A stretch of DNA of 64,000 nt, from assembly GCF_015832195.1 (NCBI RefSeq), contig NC_052019.1:5671872-5735871 (forward strand), written 5' to 3'. Source of the DNA: Motacilla alba alba. Its lineage: Eukaryota; Chordata; Aves; Passeriformes; Motacillidae. Under the pieces are notes generated by a model, which ran no database searches, was not told where the DNA came from, and worked only from the letters and a program-made list of their open reading frames with translations. The position numbers and the translations under genes are program-made. This document shows, piece after piece, positions 41,401-53,400 of the stretch; positions within the stretch are counted from its first letter, which is position 1, and every line of letters starts with the position of its first letter.

Positions 41401-44400
41401 ATGTGTGTTGCCACAATGGCTCTCTCTTTTCCCTTTGCTAGGTCTCTCAGCTACTCCATTTACACTTGTATTGGGACCAGAAAAAAGGGCAGGTAATCTG
41501 CTGAGTGCTTTTACTAACCCCTAACTAATGTCTGCTCCCTGTTAGACTAGTTGTTAGACTAGTTGTTAGACTAGTTTGGACTGTTTTCAGCTGAGATTGG
41601 TCTGAGGCCAAATGCTGTCTGCACTGCTTCCAGTGGGTAGATCCTGCGTGCTGAGCTTTAAAAGCCTGTCCTTGAGCTCATCAGCAAATTGCCTTCCAAG
41701 TCCTCTGCTGGCAGTGGAAGAGATTCCAGCTCCAGGCAGGGAGCTTTGACATGGAACACTCATTTAACTGGGCTGATTGCTGCTTCACTGGCCAAGCTGC
41801 TGTGTGTGCTGTTGTGTTCTCACTAATGGATGAAGGGAGCCTCTCTCCCTGTGCTGTGGTCCCTGTGGGGATGGTTGGGGTTGCAGTGGAGCTTTTGAAG
41901 GATCTCTGAGAGGTGTGGCTGGGGCAGTCCTGCTGACACCACAGCCCCAGCTGGCATCCTGGGAATGTGCACTGCACCTTGCAGTGGACAGGATGGAGGC
42001 TGCAACGTGCATGCAGACATCTGTGGGGGAGAACTGCTAACCACAGTTACAGCAAAAAGAGAGGAGAACATTAACAGATTGAGGATTGTGCTGGAAGTGT
42101 GCTGAGTGTGACTTAGTGTTCTCTTGCTTGTCCATTAACTGCTGATCCTAAGAGACAAAAGGCCAGGAGGTGCCATCCTGCATTAACGCTGATTGTATTA
42201 AAAGCTTCTCTTTTGTGACTTGGCAGTTTTGAGTTACTGATTTGTCATGCTGTGTCATAGTTTCCACAGCTGCAAAATGGAATTTGTAGGTATTAGAGGT
42301 GTTTTGAAGCCTAAATAATATTTAAGTATTCTTTCATATTTTCAGACTGAAGGAATGATAAAATCTAGACATTGTTATTTGTTTATATTGAGGTCATATT
42401 CAATGGGACTGTTATACAAATTGCAGATTTTAAAATTACGTGCTTATTTTTATGTACTTTAGCTACCTACATACATGAAGTATTTATAATGAATAATTCC
42501 ATTGAATTCAAACCCAGTTTTTCCCAGACTCCTAAATGCATTTTCCTCTAAAAAGTTTTAGTTCAAATGGGAATGCAGAGACTGATTATAAAGTGGTAAA
42601 AGAAATTAAGACAGTTCCAGCTCTTTCTGTTGGAGTGCCTTTTAAAGTGCTTGTTACTATGCAGATGTCAGTTTTTTGAAAGTATTTCTGATCCTTCCAG
42701 GCAAATACTGATTGCATCAGTGTTTGTGCTCTGGACCCAGAGAGGCTGATGTTTGTTTTTGGAGATGATAATGGTGATGTCTGCAACATGAAGAGGAAGG
42801 CAGTGTGTAGGTTGCTGGCTCTGGAAGTTCAGTGTTTTAATACTGTTTTGTCATATTCTTTAAAGCAAAAAGGAGAGAATGTGCTAGATGTGGGTGAGGA
42901 AGGAATTCTATACTACTGTCATTCTGACCAAATCAGGCAGATATACTTAAATTAGTTTTAGATCAATTACTATGTGGTTGGGAGCTTTAATTTCACTTAG
43001 AATCACAAATGAGCTTCTGCAGCTTGTCTTGGTGGCCAATGCCCTCAAACTGTTGGTGCAGTCATGAATCTAAAATAAGGTTGATATCGAGTGATAGCAG
43101 TGACTGGGCAGGGAAATTACCATGTCCTTTTTGGTATTTGTCATTTATCCTATTCAGTAGCACTGAGCCCTGGCTCTTTTCTGAAAAAAAGAGAACCTGT
43201 GAGGTTGGTAGATGCTGGGGAAAGGAAGCCTGAAGAGCTCCACTTTCAGTTTGTGCTGTACCTTCACCTGTGGGCAAGAGCAGATGAATTTGGGGACAGA
43301 TGCACTGTAGTGATCAGGGAACAGAGAGACACCTGTGTTCCCCAGAACCTCACTGTCTAGCAAACTCACTGGTTCATTCTCTAAAATCAGAATGCCCACA
43401 GGGGTGGTCCATGTCTGAAGAGAAGCTGGATGAGAAGTTGAGTCCAGGCAGGGCTTCTTGTGCCCAAGGAAGTTAGGGCTCATTTTTCCAGCACCATTTC
43501 ATGCTTGTGTCCTCTAAAGTCCTGAAAACACAGATCCCACACTGCCAGCACGATCGTCCTGGCAATTGTTGGTGTTCAGTGAGGAGGAGAGAGAGGTGGT
43601 GTCACCCTTAGTCCCACAGCCCTCCCAGTCACAGCTTTCAGAAGGCTGTGTAATAACACTGAGCTGCTTCTCTGCTGACACAGAAATGGTGTTACTACAG
43701 CCACTGTCACGATGTGACTGCTGTCACACCCTCTAGGGTAAAACTAGCCCAGATCTCTGGGGATGTGCTGCAAACATGCCCCTGGCCTGCAGCACAGGCA
43801 TAGCTTCAGGAGCTGGATCCTCTCTCTGTGCTGAAATTCCTGGGATATCTCTCATGTCTCTAGCAGTTGGAAGAGCATCTGCATGATCGTGGCCACAACA
43901 GTAAACAAAAATTCCCCCAAACAGCTGCTCTTCATCTTCCACATGATTGTTTTAACAAAATACAGCCCAAAACATGTGCTGTGCTAAATTTATTCTGTCG
44001 AGAAATAAAGCTATTAACTTGTTATTTTCTTTTGCTAATAAAAGAGAAATATTTTTGTGGAATAATAAACATTGCATCTGGATAAAGTCTTTATTTCTAA
44101 AACATAGCTCTGCAAGCCCTCACCATGCTGGCTTTTCAAATGTTTGTGATTTCATATACACCAGCTTATGTGGCAGGGAAATAAAAGCTGGCAAACAATA
44201 TCTTCCATTTTACTCTGAAACCATCCAAATTCTATGGTAATTTCTGTCACATTTCTATTTTGGGGTCAAGTAACTGGGAAAGAACTGTGAGTGTTACGCT
44301 GTATTCTAGGAGCAAATAAATCAAGTGTATCCCTACAAAGGCCAAAGGTGCAGAAACTGGAAAGAAAAGAAATGGAACTCTGCAGGTTTTCACAGGTGTT

Positions 44401-47400
44401 CAGTGCCTTCACTCAGCCCAGGCCCTTGCTGCTCTTGCCATTTCTGATATTTGGAAAAATTTTTCATAGAATGGTAGGAACAGTAACAGTAACATTTGCT
44501 ATTACCTCTTTTATAAACCATCTTTATTTTTGCTGTTAGAAACTCAGGTTAAATTAAAGCAAAAATTAAGAAAAGGCCATTTTAGTTCTTTTTTTTTCCT
44601 GGAGAAAGTCAAAGTTGGTTAGTTCAGCTGCTTCAGTCTGTGCTCAAGGCTCTGTATTACACAGTGATGTAACAGACCCATAGATGACAGGCACATATCA
44701 GATCCCTGTTTCAAAGCTCTCCTGGGGCCTTTGATCATTCTATGCTGCTGTATCACAAGGTGCACTGCAAGAATATTAACACATCTTCTTCATTTTCGAT
44801 GTGTTGGTGTCATCTTCCCTGCCAGGTTGGTCTGACACATGAATCTCGTCTCTAACCTGACTCATGTCCACACACATAAACTGCTAGCTGGAATGAAGTG
44901 GAATTTGGGTTAGCTGGCTGGGCAGAGCAGCTGGGGGGAGGTGAAAAGCCTGAGCCCTGCTGACACTTGAGCTGGCTGTGAGGGAGGAATACAGCACTCA
45001 AGTTACAGTTCAGCAGTTGCTAACCCTCTGGCTTTGCTGGCTCAGTCATTCTGCAATAGTAAAATATTATTTAATGGTCAGCTTGCTCTCACTGGAGATC
45101 TGCCTGTTGTAATCAGGCTGCAGGGTAGGATATCTTGTGTTGGCTTTGAAGCAGTCGCTGAGAATAGGGTGTCTGCAGGAATTCAGTGCAGGTTCCAAAA
45201 CCCATCCAGAGCTGCGCTGAGCTCTGGGCAGCTGAGATCTCACCCAGCTGACCAGCCATGCAAAGCAACTACAGTTACCAGCCCAGGAACATTTGCAGAG
45301 TAAACGTAGCTCACACTGGCCCAAGAGGATTAACTGGAGATGTCTCTTGGAGTGAGAGCATACCCCAAGAGTAGCTCAGCCACTGGCAGGAGCAGCCAAA
45401 ATTCAGGCATCAACTCTTGTGCCAGGCTGGAGAATGCAAGGGCAGAGGTGAGAGTTTAGCAAAATATAAGTTCTAAGGACTCCACTGCCATGCAAATAAA
45501 ATCAGCAACATAATATGTCTTGCTATTTAAGCAAAGAAGCCCCATCAATTTAAAATACTTTCAAAAGTAGAATAGGCTAGTGGGAAAGAGCAAAGTAAGT
45601 CTGCTGCTTCTCTGTAACACTCTGCAGGAAAGCTAAATGTGGAGTTGAGAAGGAAGTTTGAACTCATTTTTCTCGTACAAAAAGCTTCAGGCTGAAAAGT
45701 TGGAGATTACTGGCCTGTCACTATTCTTGAATGTAAAAAGTGCAGACTGTCACAGTGACTGTGTCAGCACCTGATGCCCTCTCTACTTACACACCCTAAA
45801 AGTAAGGTGCTGAGGAATTTGTATGAGGTAGAGGCACTGATTTTCCTTTACTCTGCATGCAGGATTTCTGAAGTGGTGCTGATAAATCAGTAGGTAAATT
45901 ATTGCTTTGCCTTCCCTGTGGATCAATGCCAGTGCTTAGGGGACAGGCAGTGTTGCCCAACAGCTTTAGCGAGGAATGTTTCCAGTCCTGCCTTTGATTG
46001 TGGATGTTCAGGATGAGTCCTTTCTCTCTGCCAGACCAGCACCAGAGTGAGCTCCCCACTGGCCTTGCCCTGCACCCTGGGTCAGGCTGCTCAGAGCTGC
46101 AGCCCAGAAGGGAGCAGTGATGTGCTCTGGTCCAGCCCAGCCTAAGTCCTGTGGCAGCAGTCAGGCTGTGCTGCTTGGACAAATACAAGTCTAGATGAAA
46201 GTGGTGGGTGAATTTCTACAGGTTGCCTTATCTTTTTGTTAAACAGGACAATATTTACTGTCTGTTATTTGCCTTCTTTCTGATTTCATCTCAGTCAAAC
46301 AATCCGTTGAATTTTTCCTAATTTACATTTGCAGAGAGAACGTTAGAATCAGGCTCTTTGTGTTTACTTCAGTGTTTTTTCAAGACTATGTGCTATGAAG
46401 TCGCTTTCAGATCCTCCCCCCTCAATAAAATGTTAAAGCATAAATGTAATTTTTATCAGTTATACTATTTATATTCTGAATGTCATTTAATGTAGCTCAA
46501 AAGTTCTACGATTCTGTATGGATTGATTTTTCTGGTGTTCCTACTTTATGACTGTGTTGTAGTATGAGGGTTACAGAATACTTACAGTCAACCTTTTGAT
46601 GGGATGCAGTTTTAATGGAAAGTGTCGTTTAACCAACCTATCCTTTACAGTTCCATTCCTTTCATCAAGGAATAGCTTTGTTGTCAGATTGAGAATTGGT
46701 GTAAAAAGAAAGAAAAATATTGCATTACTTCATTTCTTCATTAAGCTGCATGAAAAAAAAAAAGCATTGTTGTATTTCTTGGAAATAAACAATATCTTTA
46801 TTAGCTTAAAATTTCAAATTTTCTGTGCTCTGGAAATGTTGTGTGTTGCTGAGAATGGCTGGGTGAATATCATCATAGACGGTTAACTTTGAGAGGGAGT
46901 TATTTTGATGCAGGCCATTTAATTGTGATTCTGAAGGCAAGCATCTGTTTGACTCATTCCTAGGGAAGGAAAGTACCTACTAGAAAGATAAAGCAACATC
47001 CTCCTCCTTTACACATGGCTGTCACTGCCATATTTTCTGAAAAATCCCTTTGCCAGGATTTCTTCTCCTGGGAAGCTGAGAAGTCACAGAGAAAAATGAA
47101 AACAATAATTATCCGATTGCTTCTCCTGTTTTGCCGCTTTGGAATGTGGTCTGGAGATTGTTTACCAACTGGTCATTGTCTGATTGGTTTCATGTGATTT
47201 ATTTTAACTTAAAGGCCAATCACAGCCAGCTGTGTTGGGACTCTGGAAGAGAGAGTCACGAGTTTTCATTATCATTCTTGTTAAGCCTTCTGTCTGTATC
47301 CTTTCTCTGTTCTTTAGTGTCGTTTTAGTATAGCATTCTTTAATGTAATATAGTATCATAAAATAATAAATTAGCCTTCTAAGAAGATGGAGGCAGATTC

Positions 47401-50400
47401 ACTCATCTCTCCCCTTATTGGGGTTCCTGCAAATTCAACGCATGGCCAAGGCTGCTCTGTGCTCACTGCAGTGAAGAGTCAGAGATGTTTCCACAGAACC
47501 ACTCCAAAAGGAAGAGCCAAAAGAGGGAATGATACTTCTAGCAACATGTTTTTGTCATCTCTAGGTCACTGGACCACACAATTTTTTCTTCTTCCTATTG
47601 TCCTGATGGATTTCAATGAGAAAGAGAGAAAAAGTCTCAAAATGTTGGATCTAACTTTGTGTTATTGACTTGCTTTACCTAGGGACAGGGAGCCCTGTCT
47701 GAGAGACTACGGAGCTTCAGCATGCAGGATCTGTCGAGCATTCGTGGGGACAGCAGCAGCACCGTCCCTCCCTCGGTCACTGTACGGACAAGTAGCAAAC
47801 AGAGCCACCCAAAACCATCCAGAAGTGCATCAGAAGGCACTGGCAGCTCAGGTAAGTGCCAGTGTTATTTTCAGTGTTGTGCTGTCTGGAATATCACACT
47901 GTTCAATGAAGTCATGCCCTTGGCAGGAACAGAGAGGAACGGACACTGCAGGCAGCACATACCAGAATTCCCAGGACACAGACAGGCTGTCGAGTCTCTT
48001 GGCACTTAGGAGAAAAAAAACAGTATCATCATTTGATGGTTACTATTCCTGGCGGGTACCAAGGATGAGAATTGAGTGTGCAGAGAAGCCAGGCTCAGTC
48101 TTTGCAACCTGAGCTGGAAAGTTGGGCTGGGGGCTGCAAGCCATGCTGAAAAAACTGTGTGTCCTAAGGACAATGGTTTGTTTTCTAATTCTGAAAGAAC
48201 AAAGGGGAGAAATATCATGCTGTAAATAAGATCCATTCCTGAGGATTCTGTTAAAAAAATTATTTCGAGCTTTGTTAAAGAAATCTTTTTGAGTCCAAAT
48301 CCAAAACATTTAATTGGAGATAGCTTTGCAGATTAGATCTCAAAAACTGAGACATGGAGGGTTATCCCAAGGAGGTGGCTCCAGATGGTTTCTGGGATTC
48401 CCACACACCACTAAAGATCACTCAACTCCAGTGCTGTGATGAGAAACCACGGAAAGTTGCAGGCGTGTTGCACTTGGTAGCTTGTGAAACATATGCTGAC
48501 AAGTCAGAAATTCAGCAGTTTCAGCTTGGGTGTGTTGAGGTCTGTGCAAACACTTGCACTGTTTCAAGCCTGGGTAGTTGCTACCCCTTCTAATTTGCTT
48601 TAGTTTTGGAATTGTATTAGAAATGTCTTGTCTCATGCTTCCTAAAGAGTATCCTTCAAGCCTTTTATAAATTCTGTGAATCAGACTTCTCCTTTTTTAA
48701 AAATATTATCCGTTGAATACATTTTCTTTATGGGTAAACTGAAATGTTGGTGCACAGTGGTTTTATTCTCATCTTTATACAAGGTCTTGTGTACACTTCT
48801 CTTGACGTAATCAGTCTGAAAATGAAGTGTTCACGCACAGAATAAAGAAGTCTTTAAAAAGTCACATATTTAGACAAAAATAAATAATGACACAAATAAA
48901 CCATAATTTAGTTATCTTAGTTCTACATTGAGTAGAGCAGCCTTTGTAGTTTTGCTCTTGAGACAGTGAAGTCAGCTCACCTGGCCACAAACCCCTGTCT
49001 CGAGACACAAGAGTTTTTTATTTACACAAGAGGTTTTTATTTTGGTCTGGTTTTGTATCCATAGTGCACAAGGATGTCTCAGAATGAATCTCTGAAAAAT
49101 TGTTCATGAACGTTTTGAACTCAGACTTAAGAGTTTATCACAAATTTTGCATTCAAGTAATTTGAGATTTTGGGTTTAATTTTTTTTATTTATTTAAATG
49201 GAAACTGCACAAATTTGCAAAGTCTTCCAAGACCTCTGTTTGTCCCATCTCACTTGGTGGTTTCATTGAGGTGCCTCATTCTCCACCTGCAGAGAATACA
49301 AACAGACTCCTCTTGCAGGTGGTGGGAGGCTCCAGCTCGAGCTTTGCTCTCACTTTTGATCACAGGAAGTGAAAGATGCAGTTCTGGTCTCTTCAGTTCT
49401 TGTGCTCTTTCATGAGGGCACCATTTTGTGTGTAGCCAGAATATCTGGAGGGGAGCATTGATCAGAACCAGCTGTCCTCTGCGTGTGTAAGACTGTGATG
49501 TGTCACCCAAACTGTGCCACATCCTGGCGGCCATGTTCTGGTGAGGTGACACTGCTCTGGGCACACTAAGCCCAGACATAGTTCCGTCATTCCACCTTTC
49601 ATATTTGTTTAGCTGGAGAGCTGGACATAAGCAAGGGGTAGACAGAATTTGCCTCTGCCCATTAGTGTGCTACATGTACATGTAATGTGTGCATGTGTGA
49701 GATTGTGCATGAGCAGTCACTACAGAACAGCAGGACACAGCCCTTTCTCCTGTCTCAAAGCCCTCAGATGGCATAAATGTCCCTGTCAGATGTCCCCACT
49801 GCCTCACAGAAACGTTGAACTCCTCTGGTTTTTTACCTGCTTTAAAAATGGTGGGACATAGTCAATGTGACATCAGATGGAGTCATCAAATATGACCCAG
49901 ACTGTGTTTGGCATGGGGGTGTTCACATTTTAAATAGACTATTTTTCTTGTGAATTACAGAACTTGCATTGTACTTCTAATTTCCTGGTGCTCTATCACC
50001 TCTTACATCAGCAACTTGTCACCTAACGCAGATTTAAAGTAGATAATTTTGGTTTGATTTTTTTTTTTTAGAGATATTTCCCTCTCTTTTTTCCTTCCAT
50101 CCTAGTCCCACTGCAAATCCACAAATATATTAGCAGTATTAAGAAAGAACCAGCAGAAAAGGAAACAGCTTAACCTTTCCTTCTGTAAATGCTTCATTCC
50201 TGGTGTTCTAAGTAGAAACCTTAAAATAGGAGGATAATGACTCCCAAAACAAACCCCAAAGTTTTATATAATTCAAAGGAGGCTTATGTTGATTGTCCTT
50301 GACTGCTGCCAGCTAGAATTGTGCCTGCTCCTTGATCTCTCTGTGACCACACTAATTAAGGGGATTAGCTGAGGGCTGGACTTAAAGGTTATGCTCACAG

Positions 50401-53400
50401 TGAAAAACACAGAGCCATGTTCTCACCTGGTGTGTTTTCTTTGACTGACAACACAGCAGAGCTCAGTTTCTGAGGGGTAATAGCCTTGCTATTATAGAAT
50501 TATAGATCAAGCACTCAGGAAAGAAAAGCACACCAAAACCACCATCCCTTTTTGATGAGAGCTCTGAAAACTCATATGGTTAGAATTAAGGTATAGCTGG
50601 AACTGTGATGTCTGAACATAAAAATACATGTTAACATACATGTTAACATAATACATGTTAAATAAGCCAATAAAAGCTAAACCCCTGTCATCACACGGGA
50701 CCTGGCATGGAGGGTGCTGGGAGCTGACCCCACCTGAGAGCAGAGAGGGCTCTTCAGGTTGAGCTCAGAGTTGTTTATATGGGTCCCATGCCCTGAGCAG
50801 AGGACACACAGCCAGACCTGGTGTGGAACTTGGTGTTGCTGGTTCCAGTCCTGTCGTGTGACTGTTGTGTTTAAGAGCAGGTGTGATAGGTGAAATAAAG
50901 TGTTTTGGAGAGACAGAGGCATAGGGAGAGGTCTGTTTTCTTCCCTGCACAGAAGGGAGTGCTAAAATCCAGTTTTGTTGGTATTAAACCCCCCCAGCCC
51001 CCTGTGAGCACCAGCAGTGGTTCAGGTTCTGGTTTCACAACTCTTGGGCACGTTTCCAAGCCCACTGAAGAATGAGAAAAGGCTCTCCTGGCACCAGTGG
51101 GCTGTGGCCAAAAGCTGGCTGTAGGACCGGGCTACACAAACACTCAGCCCGTTTTGTTTCCACTGTTGTTATTTTTGTCATGTGAATGGTGCTGCTTAGA
51201 TGGATTTGTGATTCTTTGAATCCCCTCTTGACACAAAGTACTGTGTGAAGAGTTTGCCATTGTGTAACAACCTCATGCAGATACAGCAAAGGGTTTTTTT
51301 TGTCTGCTGAAGAGTGTCTTATGAGGCCAAGAAATACAATAAGCACAAGCTGCCTTTCAGACAAGGGGAATTGCTCCTTTTCCTCTACCCTTTACTACTT
51401 TTTGCCCCCTCTACCTTTTGCTGCCTTTCAGTGGTGCCTGTCCATTGTGCAGCTCTGCTGGGAGGATGGTCCTTCTGCAGGAGTGGGACTGCTCAGCACA
51501 CAGGGGGCTCTGGACGTGTTCACACACAGAAAGACCCTTCTCCTCCTCCTCACAGCCAGTCAAAAGCCACACCCAAAGACATGAAGAGGCAGAGGCTGCT
51601 TTTGCCATGATTTCTGGGTGGCTGCTGACCCCACAAACAGCTCCGGGGAAATGTGCACACCTTCCTTTGATGGGCACCAAGGACACACCATGTAGCAGGC
51701 CCACCACCTCTTCATCTGATTTTTCACTTCACTTCTGGTTCAGTATTGCTCAGTTTGTTGTCCTGGCACCTAGATGATGGACTGTGACATTTTACTTCAA
51801 TGCCTGCTCCAACCTGTGCCCTTTCCACAGGCAGAACTGCCTCTTTCCTTTGGGAACTGTAAATGTCATGTGGCTGTGCACTGTTATGGAAAACTGTAAA
51901 TTCCAGAACAATATTTCCAAATATTTTTCAAGGGAATCCTGTTGTTCTGGCACATGGCCAGTAGCAATCCACACAGAGACTTGTCTTTATTAACAGGAGC
52001 TTTTGCACTTCTTAACCTTACAGTATTACCTTAATTTGTGTTGCATCACAGGACAGTCAGTGTCCAGAGCTGATGCTGCCTGGGGCAGAGGATCACAAAC
52101 AATGCAGCCACCCTCTGTTTTGCCCAAAACCAGTGTTCTTTCTGCTTAAGCTTGTCCCAGGCTAAGAATAAGATCATATTCTTATCTGGAATGATTTCAA
52201 AGCAGAAATGGACAGTGTGCTTTCTGATCCTCTCCATTCCTCTGAGCAGGAGAGAATCAAAGCTGGTTTTCTTTGGTCTTGTGCTGAAGGACCAAAAGCT
52301 TTGCAGTACACAACAAAGGTGGGGGAACATCCACAGTCAGGATGTGCTTGGGTATTCAGTCCCCATCGACCAGAAAGATGTGTGAGAACAACTCAGATAT
52401 ATATTGTCTGAACTCCCAGAGAATAAACTGTCATAAAACTGTGATCAGCTTCCTTCTGTGTAAGACCAGAGGCTGAACCCACAGCAGATCTCTTGAGGAA
52501 GCCCATAGTTTCACAGCAGCATCCAGCCAATGTGAGGCAGCACTCCCACTAAAAGTATCTAACCCAGCTGCTTGCCTCTGGCCCATCTGTCTTTTCCTTT
52601 GGATACATTTAAATCTTATTTTTACACGCTGACCCCAGTCAAGGATTTGGTTCAAGTTAAATGCTACCCCTTGCTTCCAGGTTGCTCTTGACCCGGGTCA
52701 GATCCTCAAGGCAGTGGAGAGCAGCAGCACAGATATCAGCAATGGGACAAGGAAGGTGGAGGCCAGAGTGCAAGGGACAGTGAGACATCTGCTCTCAATG
52801 GTGCTGCTTTAAAATCACTGTGAAACTGTAGAAGAACTTCCAGTGTCTCCAGTGCAGGATAATCATAACTAAAAAAAAATTACACAGAGCTCAAACACTT
52901 TTCTTCTTCAATAACTTTTTTTTTAATGTGGTCATTGATGCCACTGTGAGCATTAAATTGAAAGGCTCAAACTGGAAATTTAGGCTGTTTCCTGGAACAC
53001 AGACTGTGCTCAAGATGAAGCTGTAAACTTCACACGTTCATGAACAGTTATGAATCACCTGCTTTCACTGAAAGGTGCAATGCAATCCCCCTGGCTGCTT
53101 TCATTCGTATGGCAATTCCATCAGGATATTTATTCCTATAGGACCCTCCTGGTTTAGGAAGATCAGGGATGTGTGGATAGATTTCTTTAGAAGCTCTGGG
53201 AGTGGTTGCAGCAGCCAGACTTCTACAAGAATTCTAAATCTACTGAAAGAATCCAGGCACACAGCCTTACAAATCCCAGCATTGCATCATGTTTTGTTAT
53301 CATACAGCCTTTTGCACTGGGTTGTGCATCCATGCTCCAAGATTGCTTATCCTGGGTCCCTTCAGCCAGGAGTTAGTTCTGTTCAGTGATCTGAGAACAG

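Larger units (their letters stand above)
34262..47682 (+). other. REEP1: REEP1 intron 5 (13.4 kb)
   Basis: The intron is GT-AG. It contains an antisense solo LTR at 38.7 kb, a CpG-dense patch at 39.4 kb, a 12-bp tandem repeat at 41.5 kb and a sense LTR that ends 242 bases before exon 6. The remaining sequence shows only short chance frames; I saw no supported exon or RNA gene. Confidence 0.85.

Noticed and set aside
51432..51610. Acceptor-flanked frame in phase with exon 6 (about 59 codons to TGA)
   Set aside because: The pyrimidine tract is good, but there is no donor, no evident poly(A) signal and no family resemblance; several such frames are expected in 16 kb.
52679..52811. Exon-like segment after cttgcttccag ([15 protein letters not shown] frame)
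   Set aside because: The open frame is phase 0, whereas exon 6 ends in phase 1; in the compatible phase it stops after three codons.
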